Source of the DNA: Elephas maximus indicus
Taxonomy: Eukaryota; Chordata; Mammalia; Proboscidea; Elephantidae
DNA length: 64,000 bases
Direction: 5' to 3'
Assembly: GCF_024166365.1 (NCBI RefSeq)
Contig: NC_064824.1
Location: forward strand, 126,483,608-126,547,607
Under the pieces are notes generated by a model that had not been told where the DNA came from, did no database searches, and was given only the letters and a program-made list of their open reading frames with translations. Shown piece after piece: positions 47,416 to 59,829 of this stretch. Made by a program: the position numbers and the translations under genes. The stretch's first letter is position 1; each line of letters begins with the position of its first letter.

Positions 47416-48965
47416 CACTAAGATATTGTACTGATTTATTCTATATTTGCTCACTGAGTCTTATCTTGTTTTATTTTCTTTCAATATACGTAGTTGAGCC
47501 ACTAGATTGTGCTGTCTTGATTGTTGTAGCCCTTGAATCACTTATGTCCTATTGCCAGCTGTTTTGGGCTGTTACCAGATATATAAGCCTAAGAGTCCAT
47601 TTACTCTTCTTGAGTAGAATCTGATTTGGGGTCATCAAATGTGTGGTGCAGACTGTCACCTATCCACCTAGAGACGTAGTGGTGATAGTTGTGTGCACCA
47701 GATTCTAGCAGCAGCTGGGGTTCACACTCCGGGGGGGCAGGATGCTGACAGGCTTCCCCCAAGTGCCAGTGAGGTAGGTGTGTCTCTATTCCTAAAGCAC
47801 CTTGGTGGGTAGGCTCTGCAGCTGTACCTTAGGCCCCCAATGCAAGTACCTCTACAGATTGGTAGGTGTCACCCTCCTTAGACCCCTAAGGCAGGAGGCT
47901 AGGTGGTCTGGGGGGAGCTTCAGCCCTCAGTTCCCTGTTGCGGGTCAGCAAGGGCTCTGTTGAATACGCAGAGATATCAGACCTGGGAAACTTGTCTTTC
48001 CAGTAATCCACTAAAACAATTACACTCAGATCCCTAACGGAAATGCTTTTGCATTGTAATAGCCACCTTGTTCCCTGTAGGGATGAAAGCCCAAGACTGG
48101 ATCACATATGCTTGGCAGGAGCTGGTTCTGTGTTTTTAGTCCAATTAGGGAAGGATTTTTGGTCCCTGGGTTTTTTGTGGTTGCTTCTCTCAGGCCAGGA
48201 GAATGGATTAGGAAAAGACCAAAAAGAAAGAAAGAAAAACCGCAGCACAGTTCACTCTCTGGCTTAGGAAATTCCAATGTTAATGAAGCCACCTGGGAAG
48301 GGGAGGGGAGGGTTCAGATAAATAGGAGAGAGTAGCACCCCCAAATATAGATAAAGTTACTTATCTTGCTTGGGATTACTGTTTTATTTGAGATTCCTGA
48401 GGGGCTCGTCAACTGTGTGAGCTGGCTGGGTAGAGATTGCCCCCGAGGGTCAGGCCCACGTCCCGTGCTCGCGCTGTCTCAGAAGCTGTGGTTAGTTCCT
48501 CCGCTCCCAGTCCGAAGCCCAGCACCAAGGTTCCCCAGCCAGGACGCCGCACTCCCGGCTCTGAAACCAATCTCTGCCTCCTGGTGACTTCTCCTCCTGT
48601 CAGCAGCATCACTGCGCTGCCCGCGTGCACTGGCTGGGCTTCCCCCGAGGTCACTTCTGTGGGCTAAGGCTGCGTCCAGTGTTTGCGCCGTCTCAGGATG
48701 TCGTGCTCAGCTCCCCTGCACCCAGTCCAATGCCTGGCGCCAAGGTTTCCTGACTGGGATGCTGGCTCTAGCCTCTGAAAACAGTCGCTGCTTCCCCGTG
48801 GTTGTTCGTTCTCAGTCTCTGTCACTCAGGTCAACTCTTTAGATCTGTGTTTGATGGTCAGAGTTAGTAGATTGTCATGTATATGATCGATTCACTTGTT
48901 TTTCCAAGTCTTTGTTGCAAGAGGGATCCGAGGTAGCTTCTACCTAGTCAGCCATCTTGGCCCCC
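47416..48965 (-). promoter_or_regulatory. L1 5'UTR with YY1-type start site
   Basis: About 1.5 kb upstream of ORF1. The part 48400-48800 is clearly GC- and CpG-richer than anything else here, as L1 promoters are. At the extreme 5' end 'ccaagatggc' is the consensus-type YY1 site that positions L1 transcription starts in primates. ORFs read across this region on either strand are by-products of its base composition. Confidence 0.75.
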
Positions 48966-49165
48966 GACCTCAATGACTTATTTTTTATATCAAAACAATT
49001 TATGCCAAAGAAGAATGAACAGGAGGAGGCAGCTGCCTGATGTGAGTCTTGTACATCCAGATTCAAAGCAAATTAATTTTAATCTAAGAATTCAAGTGAG
49101 ATTTATAGTTCTCCATGAGCAAAGGGAAAGAGGAAGACAGCATTCATAAAGTGTCACTCATCATG

Positions 49166-49940
49166 GAAAAGTAGGTCTGTGGCACAATGTTCAAGATCAG
49201 GACTGCTAACTGAAAAATTCGAAGGTTCAAACTTACCAGCTGCTCTTCAGGAGAAAAGCCCCAGCAAGTTGCTCTCTTAAAGATTGCATCCCAGCAAAGG
49301 AGAATGAACAACACCAAAGACACAAGAAAAATACTAGCCCAAGAGACAGAAAGGCCCACATTAACCTGAGGCTCCATCAGCCTGAGACCAGAAGAACTCG
49401 ATGGTACTCAGCTACCACCAGTGACCGACCTGACAGGGAATAAAACAGGCAGTCCATGAGGGAGCAGGAGAAAAGTTGGGTGCAGAACTCAATTTCTGTT
49501 TAAAAGACCAGACATAATTGTCTGACTAGGACTGGAGGAACCCCAGGAGATATGGCCCCCATACTCTGTGTTAGCCCAGAACTAAAACCATTCTCTAAGC
49601 CAACTCTTCAGACAAAGATTAGACTTGACTATAACACAAAAAATGATACTCGTAAAGAGTGTGCTTCTTAGCTCAAGTAGATACATGAGACTAAATGGGC
49701 AGCTCCTGTCCAGAGGCAAGATGAGAAGGCAGAAAGGGATAGGAGCTGGTTGAATGAACATGTAAAATCCAGGTGAGAAAGATGAGTATGCTATCACATT
49801 ACAGGGAAAGCATCTAGGGTCACGTAACAATGTGTGTATATATTTTTGTATAAGACATGTACTTGAGCTGTAAACTTTCACTTAAAGGGCACTCTGTCCT
49901 ACAGGATTACCATGAGAAGAAACTGATCTGATAGCAAATA
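49166..49940 (+). mobile_element. AfroSINE split by L1 sequence
   Basis: Left part 49166-49288 ('gtctgtggcacaatgttcaa', 'aattcgaaggttcaaactta') and right part 49889-49940 ('gggcactctgtcctacagga', 'ttaccatgagaagaaactga') are the two halves of one SINE in the same orientation, with about 15 SINE bases missing at the break. Confidence 0.75.
49289..49888 (+). mobile_element. L1 3'UTR piece without a poly(A) tail
   Basis: 'aaaggagaatgaacaacacc', 'gagacagaaaggcccacatt', 'cagcctgagaccagaagaac' match the L1 3'UTR. It stops at 'aactttcacttaaa', some 15 bases short of the normal end, and goes straight back into the SINE. Confidence 0.85.
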
Positions 49941-49944
49941 GGAG

Positions 49945-51816
49945 AAATATGGAAAAGGAGTAGGTTCTGCCTTTGTAAATAAAGCATTGGGAGGGAGGGA
50001 TGAAGAGGTCATGCATGCACCCTAAGATGATAACCTTCCCAAGTAGCAGAAATCCTCAGAGACTATGTGTCTCGTGATGACAATTCTATCATTTTGGGAC
50101 CACTGACAGACCCAGGACAGATGATTAGTTTGTCCACAGTCTGTTTCTCCATCTTCTGAAACCCTCCCCAGTGTACATACAGAATCATGACAAAGATCAA
50201 GACACATTAATGGAAAAAAAAAAAAAAAACTCCCCTCTCACTTTCTGTCTGACAAGCCAAACACCAGTTCACAAATTATCAGGAAGTATTGTAGCAAGAA
50301 GATCACAACTGTGAAATATTCATGGGTTATAAACCTGAACTCTGATGAGAACTATCACATTTTCCCTGGAATATGAGGCTATTCACACCCATAGAAGTTT
50401 ATATAGCTTCAGGTTTTCAGGACAGTAGTTTGAGAATTTTTTATGACAAAATTACCTCGAAAAAGATTAAAATTCAGTAGAAAAATGGGAAATCCTTAGG
50501 GTGAAATTTAGAATACTTTAAGAAAATGGGTTAATTGAAAGTGAAAAGAGGAAAGATTATTAAAAAATGAAAGCCAAGTATACTAGTTTTAGTAAAATAG
50601 CAAAATCACATTGGAACTCACTTTAAATGGAAAAGTAATCTTGGAAAGTTAAATTGTACTCAAAGACGCAATAGAAAGATTCCAAAGGGTGGGGTGGGGG
50701 TGGTGGTGGAAAGCTACCCTTTATGAAATATATATATATAATGAATATGAAGAAGCTGGTTTGAATGCGCAAACAACCAAAATACAAATTAAAATTGCCA
50801 GAAGAAATTTGGTCACTTGGAGATAGCACGTGGAGACGGAGAGCACATGGAGATAGCAGGTAATTGCGATAAAATCAGAAAAATAAAACCAGAAATATGA
50901 TGCAAATTGCAGGACAAACAGAGCCATGAAGTAAGTTATTTAAATACACGAAGAATGAGAGACAAACTATCAGGATAAATGGCAAGAAATATCCCAGAAA
51001 AACTTATAAGTGAATGAGGATAGTGATGTAAAATTTCCTAGCAGTCAATTTTAACAATAATGATAATAATAGTCATAATATTACTAATATGTCATTAAAA
51101 TGCAGTGTTCAAAGGCCTGATCATGGAATTTTATATTCATTCCTTCATTCATTGCTTCAACAGTAATTGTCTAGTATTTTAGTGGGCATCTTAAATTGTC
51201 AATTCACATAAAGTACTCTAAAAATATTGTCTGTTAATGTTTTGTTATCAGAGATTTCTGCTTATACAGCATCCATTCCCCCAATTCTGGTAAGAGAACT
51301 CCTTTTTTATCTTTGGAAATCATTCTCATTCTACTTTTAACCCATGTGGGTCAGGAGGGAATTACATCTACTCTTAAATTATGGAATGTCTCCTGACCAT
51401 GACTAAGGCAGTCATGACACCACACTCCTAAGCTAAGGTGGTGGATTCATGGGTTAGCCCATGTCCAAACAAGATCTAAAAAATCAGTTTCCAATAATGA
51501 CAGTATAATGAGAGTAAAAGAGTCGTCTGCTAGTTTGACTGCTCTAATGCACACACTCAGTTCTGACCAATATATTGATAATTTTTAGTTATCTGATATT
51601 CAGAATTGAATATATCTAAGGATTAAGATTGACTGCCCTGCTGGTAACTCTCTGTGAATTCGTCATTCTAAATATTTTGAAGCCTCTTTCAGGATCCCTG
51701 CACTTTGCTCTATACATAACGGGCGCTCAGAGACAAAATACAACTGCTAATAGCAAAGTTGAGCAGAAACAAGGAAGAAAACTAACACTTGAGATTACAT
51801 TTTTATTATGGAGCCC
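49945..51816. other. No gene; simple repeats and a possible L2 scrap
   Basis: An 18-base A run near 50212-50229, a G-rich tract near 50688-50710 and 'attcattccttcattcattg' near 51133 (like an inverted L2 or related 3' end). No exon seen. Confidence 0.45.
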
Positions 51817-51828
51817 TATACAGAGACC

Positions 51829-52566
51829 TTGTTTCATCTTGAACTTGCAAATGAACAATTGTTCTGCAGTTAGCCCCTGACCGTGTTCTGACTGATTCTA
51901 CTGAGTTTTTCATTTGTCTCTTTCCACAGATGTAGTCAATTGGATTCCTGTGTAGTCCTTCTGGTGAGATCCATGCATGGAGTCGCTGTTTATGTTGGTG
52001 AAAAAAGATATTTGCAATGAAGAAGTCCATGGTCTTGCAAAATTCTGTCATGCGATCTCCAGCATCATTTTGTCACCAAGGCCCTATTATCCAACTACCA
52101 ACCCTTCTTTCTTTCCAACTTTCTCATTCCAATCACCAGTAATTATCCAATGCATTCTAATTGCATGTTGCATCAATTTCAGACTGCAGAAATTGGTAAA
52201 AGTCTTAATTTTCTTCATCTTTGGCCTTAGTGGTTGGTGCGTAAATTTCAATAATAGTCATATTGACTGGTCTTCGTTGTAGGCACATGGATATTATCCT
52301 ATAACTGACAAGGTAGTGCTTCAGGACAAATTTTGAAATGTTCTTTTTGATGATGAATGCAATGCCATTCTTCTTCAAATTGTCGTTTGTGTCATAGTAG
52401 ACCATAAGAGTCTCTCATTTGAAAAGCATAATAGCAGTCCATTTCAGCTTGCTAATGCCTAGGATACTGATGTTTGTATGTTACGTTTCATTTTGGACAA
52501 TTTCCAATTTTCGTCATTTCATACTTGATACATTTCATATTCTGATTATTAATGCATGTTTGCAGC
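51829..52566 (-). mobile_element. RTE LINE, inverted 5' segment of a twin-primed copy
   Basis: Endonuclease part in reverse ('tctttccacagatgtagtca', 'gccttagtggttggtgcgta'); minus frames at 52405-52205 (GIAFIIKKNISKFVLKHYLV) and 52051-51806. Its outer end overlaps by about 20 bases the start of the forward segment at 52567 in element coordinates (both contain gcaagttcaag), as twin priming predicts. Confidence 0.9.
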
Positions 52567-54670
52567 TATTTATTTTCATTTTGCTCATATGCAAGTTCAA
52601 GTTGAAGCTGAAGAAAATTAGAACAAGTGGGCAAGAGCCAAAGCTGACCTTGCGTATATCCCACCTGAATTTATAGATCACCTCAAGAATAGCTTTGACC
52701 TGTTGAACACTAGTGACCAAAGACCAGAACAGTTATGGAATGACATCAAGGATGTCATACACGAATAAGGCAAGAGTTCATTAAAAAGGCAGGAAAGAAA
52801 GACCAAAACGGATGTCAGAAGAGACTCTGAAACTTGCTTTTGAATGTTGAGTAGCTAAAGCAAAAAGAAGAGTGATGATGTCAATAATTGAACAGAAGAT
52901 TTCAAAGGGCAGCTTGTATTATAATAAGTGCAAAGAGCTAGAGATAGAAAACAAAAAGGAAGAACATGCTCGGTGTTTCACAAGTTGAAAGAACTGAAAA
53001 AAAGTTCAAGCCCCTAGTTGCAATAGTGAAGGATTCTATGGATAAAATATTAAATGACTCAGGAAACATCAAAAGAAGGTGGAAGGAATACACAGAGTCA
53101 TTATACCAAAAGAATTGGTCAACATTCAATCATTTCAAGAGGTACCATATGATCAGGTGCAAATGGTGCTGAAGGAAGAAGTTCAAGCTGCTCTGAAGGC
53201 ATTGTAGAAAAACAAGTCTCCAGGAATTGACAGAATATCAATTGAGATGTTTCAAAAAACAGATGCAACACTGGAAGTGCTCACTCGTCTATGACAAAAA
53301 ATTTGGAAGACAGGTAACTGGCCAATTAACTGGATGAGACTCTTATTTATTCTTATCCCCAAGAAAGATGATCCAACAGAATGTGGAAATTATTGAACAA
53401 TATCATTAACATCACACCCAAGTAAAATTTTCCTATCATTCAAAAGCGCCTGTAGCAGTATATTGACAGAGAGCTGCCAGAAATTCAAGCCTGATTCACA
53501 AGAGGATATAGAACCAAGGATATCATTGCCAATGTCAGATGGATCTTAGCTGAAAGCAGAGAATAACAGAAAGATGTTTATGTGTGTTTTATTGACTACA
53601 CAAAAGTATGAGACTGTGTGGATCATAAAAACAAATTATGGATAAAATTGGGAAGAATGGGGATTCCAGAACACTTAACTGTGCTCAGGAGGAACCTCTA
53701 CATAGATCAAGAGACAGTTGTTTGGACAGAAGAAGGGTATGCTGTGTAGTTTAAAGTCAGAAAAGTTTTGCATATGGCTTCTAACATTTCACCATACCTA
53801 TTCAATTTGTATGCTCAGCAAATAATCTGAGAGTGTGGACTCTATGAAGAAGAATGGGGTATCAGGATTGGTGGAAGACTCATTGACAACTTGCATTATG
53901 CAGTTGACACAACAATGCTTGGTGAAAGTTAAGAGGACATAGAGCACTTACTAATGAAGATAAAAGACCACAGGCTTTAGTAAGGATTACATTTCAACAT
54001 TAAAAAAAAGTCACAACTGGACCAATAAGCAACATCATGGTAAATGGAGAAAAGGTGAATTCATCAAGGATTTCATGTTACTTGGATCCACAAGCAACAC
54101 CCATGGAAACAGCAGTCAAGAAATCAAAAGATGCATTGCATTGGGCAAATCCACTTCAAAAGACGTCTTCAGAGTGTTGAAAAGCAAAGAAATCACCTTG
54201 AAGACTAAGGTACACCCAACCTGTGCAGTGGTATTTTCAGCCACATTATAGGCATGCGACAGCTGGACAATGAATAAGGAAGACAAAAGAGTTGACGGCT
54301 ATGAATTGTGGCATTGATGAAGAATATTGAATATACCATGGACTGCCAAAAAAGGAAGAAATCTGTCTTAGAAGAAGTACAACCAGAATGCTCCTTAGAA
54401 GCAAGGATGGCAAAACTCAGTCTCACATACTTTGGACATATTGCTAGCAGACAGTTGTCCCTGGAGAAGGACATCATGCTTGGTAAAGTACAGGGTCAAC
54501 GAAAAAGAGGAGGCACCTCAATGAGATGCATTGACACAGTGGTTGCAATGATGGGCTCAAGCACAACAATGATTTTAGGCATGGTCCACTACTGGGCAGC
54601 ATTTCTTCTTTCATGCATAGGGTTGCTATGAGTCAGAACTGACTCGATGGCACCTAACAACAACAAGAAC
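52567..54670 (+). mobile_element. RTE LINE, forward 3' segment of the twin-primed copy
   Basis: From 'atgcaagttcaagttgaagc' through the linker and RT domain to the 3' end 'gcacctaacaacaacaagaa'. Frames at 54308-54631 hold the ORF end. Flanks tatacagagacct (51818-51830) and tatatagacct (54672-54682) look like a diverged target duplication around both segments. Confidence 0.9.
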
Positions 54671-54811
54671 ATATATAGACCTCCTGGCAATATATATTGA
54701 CAACATTTTATAAAGACAAGATTAGAGTCATTGGTCTTTCTGGAAATAAAATTTAATTCATGAAAAGATTTTGTAAAAATAGTGGGATCTAACTAAATAT
54801 ATTCCATGTTT

Positions 54812-54975
54812 AAAAAGCCAACACCAAACCCATTGCCTTTGAGTAGATTCCAAGTTATAATGACCCTACAGGAAAAAGTAGGACTTCCCCCATATGATTT
54901 CCATGGAGTGCCTGGTGGATTTGAATTGCTGAACTTTTGATTAGCAGCCAAATTCTTAACCATTACCAGGGTTTC
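54812..54975 (-). mobile_element. AfroSINE copy
   Basis: 'aacaccaaacccattgcctt', 'gatttccatggagtgcctgg', 'ttgattagcagccaaattct', 'taaccattaccagggtttcc'. Flanking attccatgttt and attgcatgtat may be the target duplication. Confidence 0.85.
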
Positions 54976-55602
54976 CATTGCATGTATTAGAGATCAGAAA
55001 AGTTTCTAAGTTGTTATTTAGAGTCGCCACTTACAATAATCCACAAATTCTTATTACTTCTCAACCCCAAACAAAAGATCTGTAAGGATTTAAGAAATCT
55101 AATTATGTCTTTTCTGCGTGTTTGCTGCCATTAGTCTAGAATTAAATTAATATGATTCAATTCCCACTTTAGGTAACAATATATTTATGCACTTGGTTTT
55201 TTGAGGGGAGGAAAGAGACTTAGTTAATTTAACTCATCGTAATAAAAATTCCTAGAAACTCACTAGTTTTCAGTTTTTAAAAATATAATAAAAAGTAGAT
55301 ATTTAAATATCCTAGATTTCACAGCTTATTTAGGAAATATTCAAAGGGCAATGTGAAATAAAAAACAAAGTTTCTGAATGATTTTAAATGCACAAAATGT
55401 TTGGAGCATAAAACTGGTAATACGCATTACAGTTAATTTTTTTCTGAATCTATATGTGGGCTGAGGTAAATTAGAAACCATATAAAAATCACTTAAATGG
55501 AAGGAGAGAAAAGAGAACAGTTAAAATGACCACATCTTATCATTAGCAGAAATCTCTCAAGAATACTTAACAATTCACGTATTTCCTCTGGCCAAGGTAT
55601 TT
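54976..55602. other. No gene or clear repeat seen
   Basis: AT-rich non-coding sequence. Confidence 0.4.
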
Positions 55603-55650
55603 AATTCCCACTGCAGCAGTAGCTCTTAACCACTGCACAATCAGGGCTCC
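55603..55650 (-). mobile_element. AfroSINE head fragment
   Basis: 'gcagtagctcttaaccactg' and 'cacaatcagggctcc' are the complement of a SINE 5' end; the rest is missing. Confidence 0.6.
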
Positions 55651-55659
55651 AGCTTCCAC

Positions 55660-55814
55660 CTACCCAGTGCCATCGAGTCAATTCCAATTCATAGCGACCC
55701 ATAGGACAGAGTAGAAATGCCCCATAGAGTTTGCGAGGAGCACCTGGCAGATTCAAATTGCTGACCCTTTGGTTAGCAGCCATAGCACTTAACCACTACA
55801 CAACCAGGGTTTCC
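55660..55814 (-). mobile_element. Young AfroSINE with 9-bp target duplication
   Basis: Near-consensus: 'acccagtgccatcgagtcaa', 'cataggacagagtagaaatg', 'ttggttagcagccatagcac', 'caaccagggtttcc'. Exact direct repeats agcttccac at 55651-55659 and 55815-55823 mark the insertion, right at the 5' border of an older SINE fragment. Confidence 0.9.
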
Positions 55815-55902
55815 AGCTTCCACTAAGGAGAATTTAAATGCCCTCAAACAGAATTCACATCAGATCAGAAGCCATCTACAAATATTTCTCTAAATTTAAC
55901 TG

Positions 55903-57003
55903 TTTCAATCAGACAATCATATGGTCTACTATGCCAGATAAGACAACTTGAAGAGGAATGGCATTGCATTCATCATGAAAAAGAATATTTCAATATCTAT
56001 TCTGAAGTACAACACAGTCAGTGATAGGATTATATCCATATGCCTATAAGGAAGAAGAGTTCACACTAGCTACTAAGGCTAAGTTGAACTAACAACTAAG
56101 GCCAATTAAATGGAAGATTTTTAACAAATTATACAGTCTGGAATTTATGGAACATGCAATCATGATGCACTGATAATTACTGGGGAGTGTAATCTAAGAG
56201 TTGGAAATGAAGAAGAAGGATCTGTAGTTAGCAAACATTGCTTTGGTGATAGAAATGATGCCAGATATCACATGATAGAACTTTGGAAGACCAACAACTT
56301 CTTTATTGCAAATACATTTTCTCAACATCATAAATGGCAGCTGTGCAGGTACATTTCACCACATGGAATACACGGGAATCAAATCAGCTACATCTGTGGG
56401 AAAACAATGGAAAAGCTCAACATCATCAGTCGGAACAAGGTCAGGGGCTAACTGTAGAACAGACAAACAATCGCTCATTTGCAAGTTCGAATTGAAGCTG
56501 AATAAAATTAGCATACGTCCACAAGAGCCAAAGTATGACCCTGAGTATATCCCACCTGAATTTAGAGATCATCTCAACAATAGACTTGACAAATTCAACA
56601 CTAATGACTGAAATCCAAACGAGTTGTGGAATGAATAAGGAGATCATATATGAGGAAACCAAGAGGTCATTAAAAAGATAGAAGAGAAAGAAAAGACTAA
56701 AATGGATGTCAAAAGAGACTGAAACTTGCTTTTGAAAGTTAAGTAGATAAAGCAAAAGGGAAAAATGATAAAGTAAAAAAAGCAGAACAGAAAATTTCAA
56801 AGAGCAGATCTGGGAAGACAAAGTGAAGTATTATAATGACATGTACAAAGACCTGGAGTTAGAAACCAAAACGGAAGAAGATGGTTGGCATTTCTGAAGC
56901 TGAAAGAACTGAAGAAAAATATTCAGGTCTTGAGTTGAAATATTAAAAGTGTCTATGAGGAAAATATTAAATGATGCAGGAAGCATCAAAAGAAGTTGGA
57001 AGA
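55903..57003 (+). mobile_element. RTE LINE, left half of an L1-interrupted copy
   Basis: Endonuclease onward ('acaatcatatggtctactat', 'ggcattgcattcatcatgaa'). A frame at 56306-56611 ends YIPPEFRDHLNNRLDKFNT. It stops at 'agcatcaaaagaagttggaa', where L1 begins; the element continues at 59830. Confidence 0.9.
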
Positions 57004-59829
57004 GAATGCCCTTTATTACCACTCTTATTCAACATTGTGCTGGAAGTCCTAGCCAGAACAATTAGGCTAGATAAAGAAATAAAGGGCATCCAGATTGGCA
57101 AGGAAGAAGTCAAAATATCTCTATTTGCAGATGACATGATCTTATACACAGAAAACCCTAAGGAATCCTCCAGAAAACTAGTGAAACTAATTGAAGAGTT
57201 CAGCAGAGCATCAGGATACAAGATAAACATACAAAAATCAGTTGGATTCCTCTACACCAACAAAAAGAACATCAAAGAGGAAATCATCAAATCAGTGCCA
57301 TTTACAGTAGCCCCCAAGAAGATAAAATGCTTAGGAATAAATTTTATCAGAAATGTAAAAGACTTATACAAAGAACACTACAGTACACTTCTGCAAGAAA
57401 CCAAAAGAGACTTACGTAAGTGGAAGAACATAACTTGCTCATGGATAGGGAGACTTAACATTATAAAAATGTCTATTCTACCAAAAGCGATCTATGCATT
57501 TAATGCAATTCCAATCCAAACCCCAAGAACATTCTTTAATGAGATGGAGAAATAGATCACCAACTTCATATGGAGGGAAAAGAGGCCCCAGATAAATAAG
57601 GCATTACTGTAAAAGAACAACGAAGTGGGAGGCATTACTTTACCTGATTTTAGAACCTATTATACCACCACAGTAGTCAAAACAGCCTGGTACTGGTACA
57701 ACAACAGATACATGCACCAATGGAACAAAATTGAGAATCCAGACATAAATCCATCCACATATGAGTAGTTGATATTTGACAAAGGCCCCAAAACAGTTAA
57801 ATGGATAAAAGACAGTCTTTTTAACAAATGATGCTGGCATAACTGCATATCCATCTGCAAAAAAATGAAAGAAGACCCATACCTCACTCCATGCACAAAA
57901 ATGAACTCAAAATGGATCAAAGACCTAAATATAGAATCTAAAACGGTAAAGATCAAGGAAGAAAAAATAGGGACAACTTTAGGAGCCCTAATACATGGCA
58001 TAAACAGTATACAAAACACTATTAAGTACACAGAAGAAAAACTAGATAACTTGAGCCCCTAAAAATCAAACACCTATGCTCGTCCAAAGACTTCACCAAA
58101 AGAGTAAAAAGACTACCTACAGACTGGGAAAAAGTTTTCAGCTATGACATTTCTGATCAGCACCTGATCTCTAAAATCTACATGATACCACAAAAACTCA
58201 ACTGCAAAAAGACAAATAACTCAATTAAAAAATGGACAAAAGATATGAATAGACACTTCACTAAACAAGACTTTCACGTAGCTAACAGATATGTGAGGAA
58301 ATGTTCACAATCATTAGCCATTAGAGAAATGCAGATCAAAACTACAATGAGATTTCATCTCACTCCAACAAGGCTGGCATTAATCCAAAAAACACAAAAT
58401 AATAAATGTAGAAGAGAATGTGGAGAGATTGGAACACTTATACACTGCTGGTGGGAATGTAAAATGGTACAACAATTTTGGAAATTGATTTGGCACTTCC
58501 TCAAAAAGCTAGAAATAGAACTACCATACGATCCAGCAATTCCACTCCTTGGAATATATCCTACAGAAATAAGAGCCTTTACACAAACAGATATATGTAC
58601 ACTCATGTTTATTGCAGCACTGTTTGCAACAGCAAAAAGATGGAAGCAACCAAGGTGCCCATCAATGGATGAATGGATAAATAAATTATGGTATATTCAC
58701 ACAATGGAATACTACGCACCAATAAAGAACAGTGAGGAATCTGTGAAACATTTGATAACATGGGGGAACCTGGAAGGCATTACGCTGAGTGAAATTAGTT
58801 TCAAAAGGACAAATATTTTATAAGACCACTATTATAAGATGTTGAGAAATAGTTTAAACTGAAAAGAAAAGATTCTTTGTGGTTATGAGAGGGGGGAGGG
58901 AAGGTGGGTGGGAGAGGGGCATTCACTAATTAGATAGTAGATAAGAACTTCTTTAGGTGAAGGGAAAGACAGCACACAATACAGGGGTGGTCGGCACAAT
59001 TGGACTAAACCAAAAGCAAAGAAGTTTCCCAAATAAACTGATTGCTTTGAAGGCCAGTGTAGCAGGAGCAGGGGGCTGGGGACCATAGTTTCAGGGGACA
59101 TCTAAGTCAATTTGCATAATAAAATCTATTAAGAAAACATTCTGTATCCCACTTTGAAGTGTGGCATCTAGGGTCTTAAATGCTAGCAAGCAGCCATCTA
59201 AGATGCATCAACTGGCCTCAACCCACCTGAATCAAAGGAGAATGAAGAACACCAATTACACAAGGTGATTACGAGCCCAAGAGACAGAAAGGGACACATG
59301 AACCAGAGTCTACATCATCCTGAGACCAGAAGAAGTAGATGGTGCCCAGCTACAACCGATGACTGCCCTGACAGGGAACACAACAGAGAACCCCTGAGGG
59401 AGCAGGAGAGCAATGGAATGCAAACCCGAAATTCTCATAAGACCGGACTTAATGGTCTGACTGAGACTAGAAGGACCCTGGTGGTTAAGGTCCCCAGACC
59501 TTCTGTTGCCCCAGGACAGGAACCATTCCTGAAGCCAACTCTTCAGACATGGATTGGACTGGACAATGGGTTGGAGAGGGATGCTGGTGAGGAGTGAGCT
59601 TCTTGGATCAGGTGGACATTTGAGACTATGTTGGCATCTCCTGCCTGGTGGGGAGATGAGAGGGTGGAGGGGGTTAGAAGCTGACGAAATGGGCACAAAA
59701 AGAGAGAGTGGAGGGAGAGAGTAATTGGGAGTGTGTAACAAGGTGTATATGGGTTTTTGTGTGAGAATGACTTCATTTGTAAACTTTCACTTAAAGCACA
59801 ATAAAAATTATATATTAAAAAAAAAAAAA
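57004..59829 (+). mobile_element. 5'-truncated L1 inserted in RTE
   Basis: Starts inside the reverse transcriptase ([20 protein letters not shown] near 57100) and keeps the ORF2 end (57004-57555, 57865-58062 and 58182-58823 are open) and a complete ~1-kb 3'UTR ending 'cttaaagcacaataaaaatt' plus A-tail. The target duplication is aagaagttggaaga before and acaagatggaaga after. Two in-frame stops or shifts near 57553 and 57615. One of the younger L1s here. Confidence 0.95.

Larger units (their letters stand above)
41566..48965 (-). mobile_element. Nearly full-length L1, 3'-truncated
   Basis: Minus-strand L1 with, from right to left, a ~1.5-kb 5'UTR, ORF1, a spacer, ORF2 and part of the 3'UTR. 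The 5' end reads gggggccaagatggctgact on the minus strand, the classic L1 start. The 3'UTR stops near 41566; the last ~420 bp and the poly(A), seen in the copy at 57004-59829, are missing. That is unusual, since L1 copies normally lose the 5' end. No target duplication could be found, consistent with a later deletion. Confidence 0.95.

Noticed and set aside
47388-48667. Several ORFs of 60-88 residues on both strands, some proline-, arginine- and serine-rich
   Set aside because: They lie in the GC-rich L1 5'UTR; no domain, and explained by base composition.
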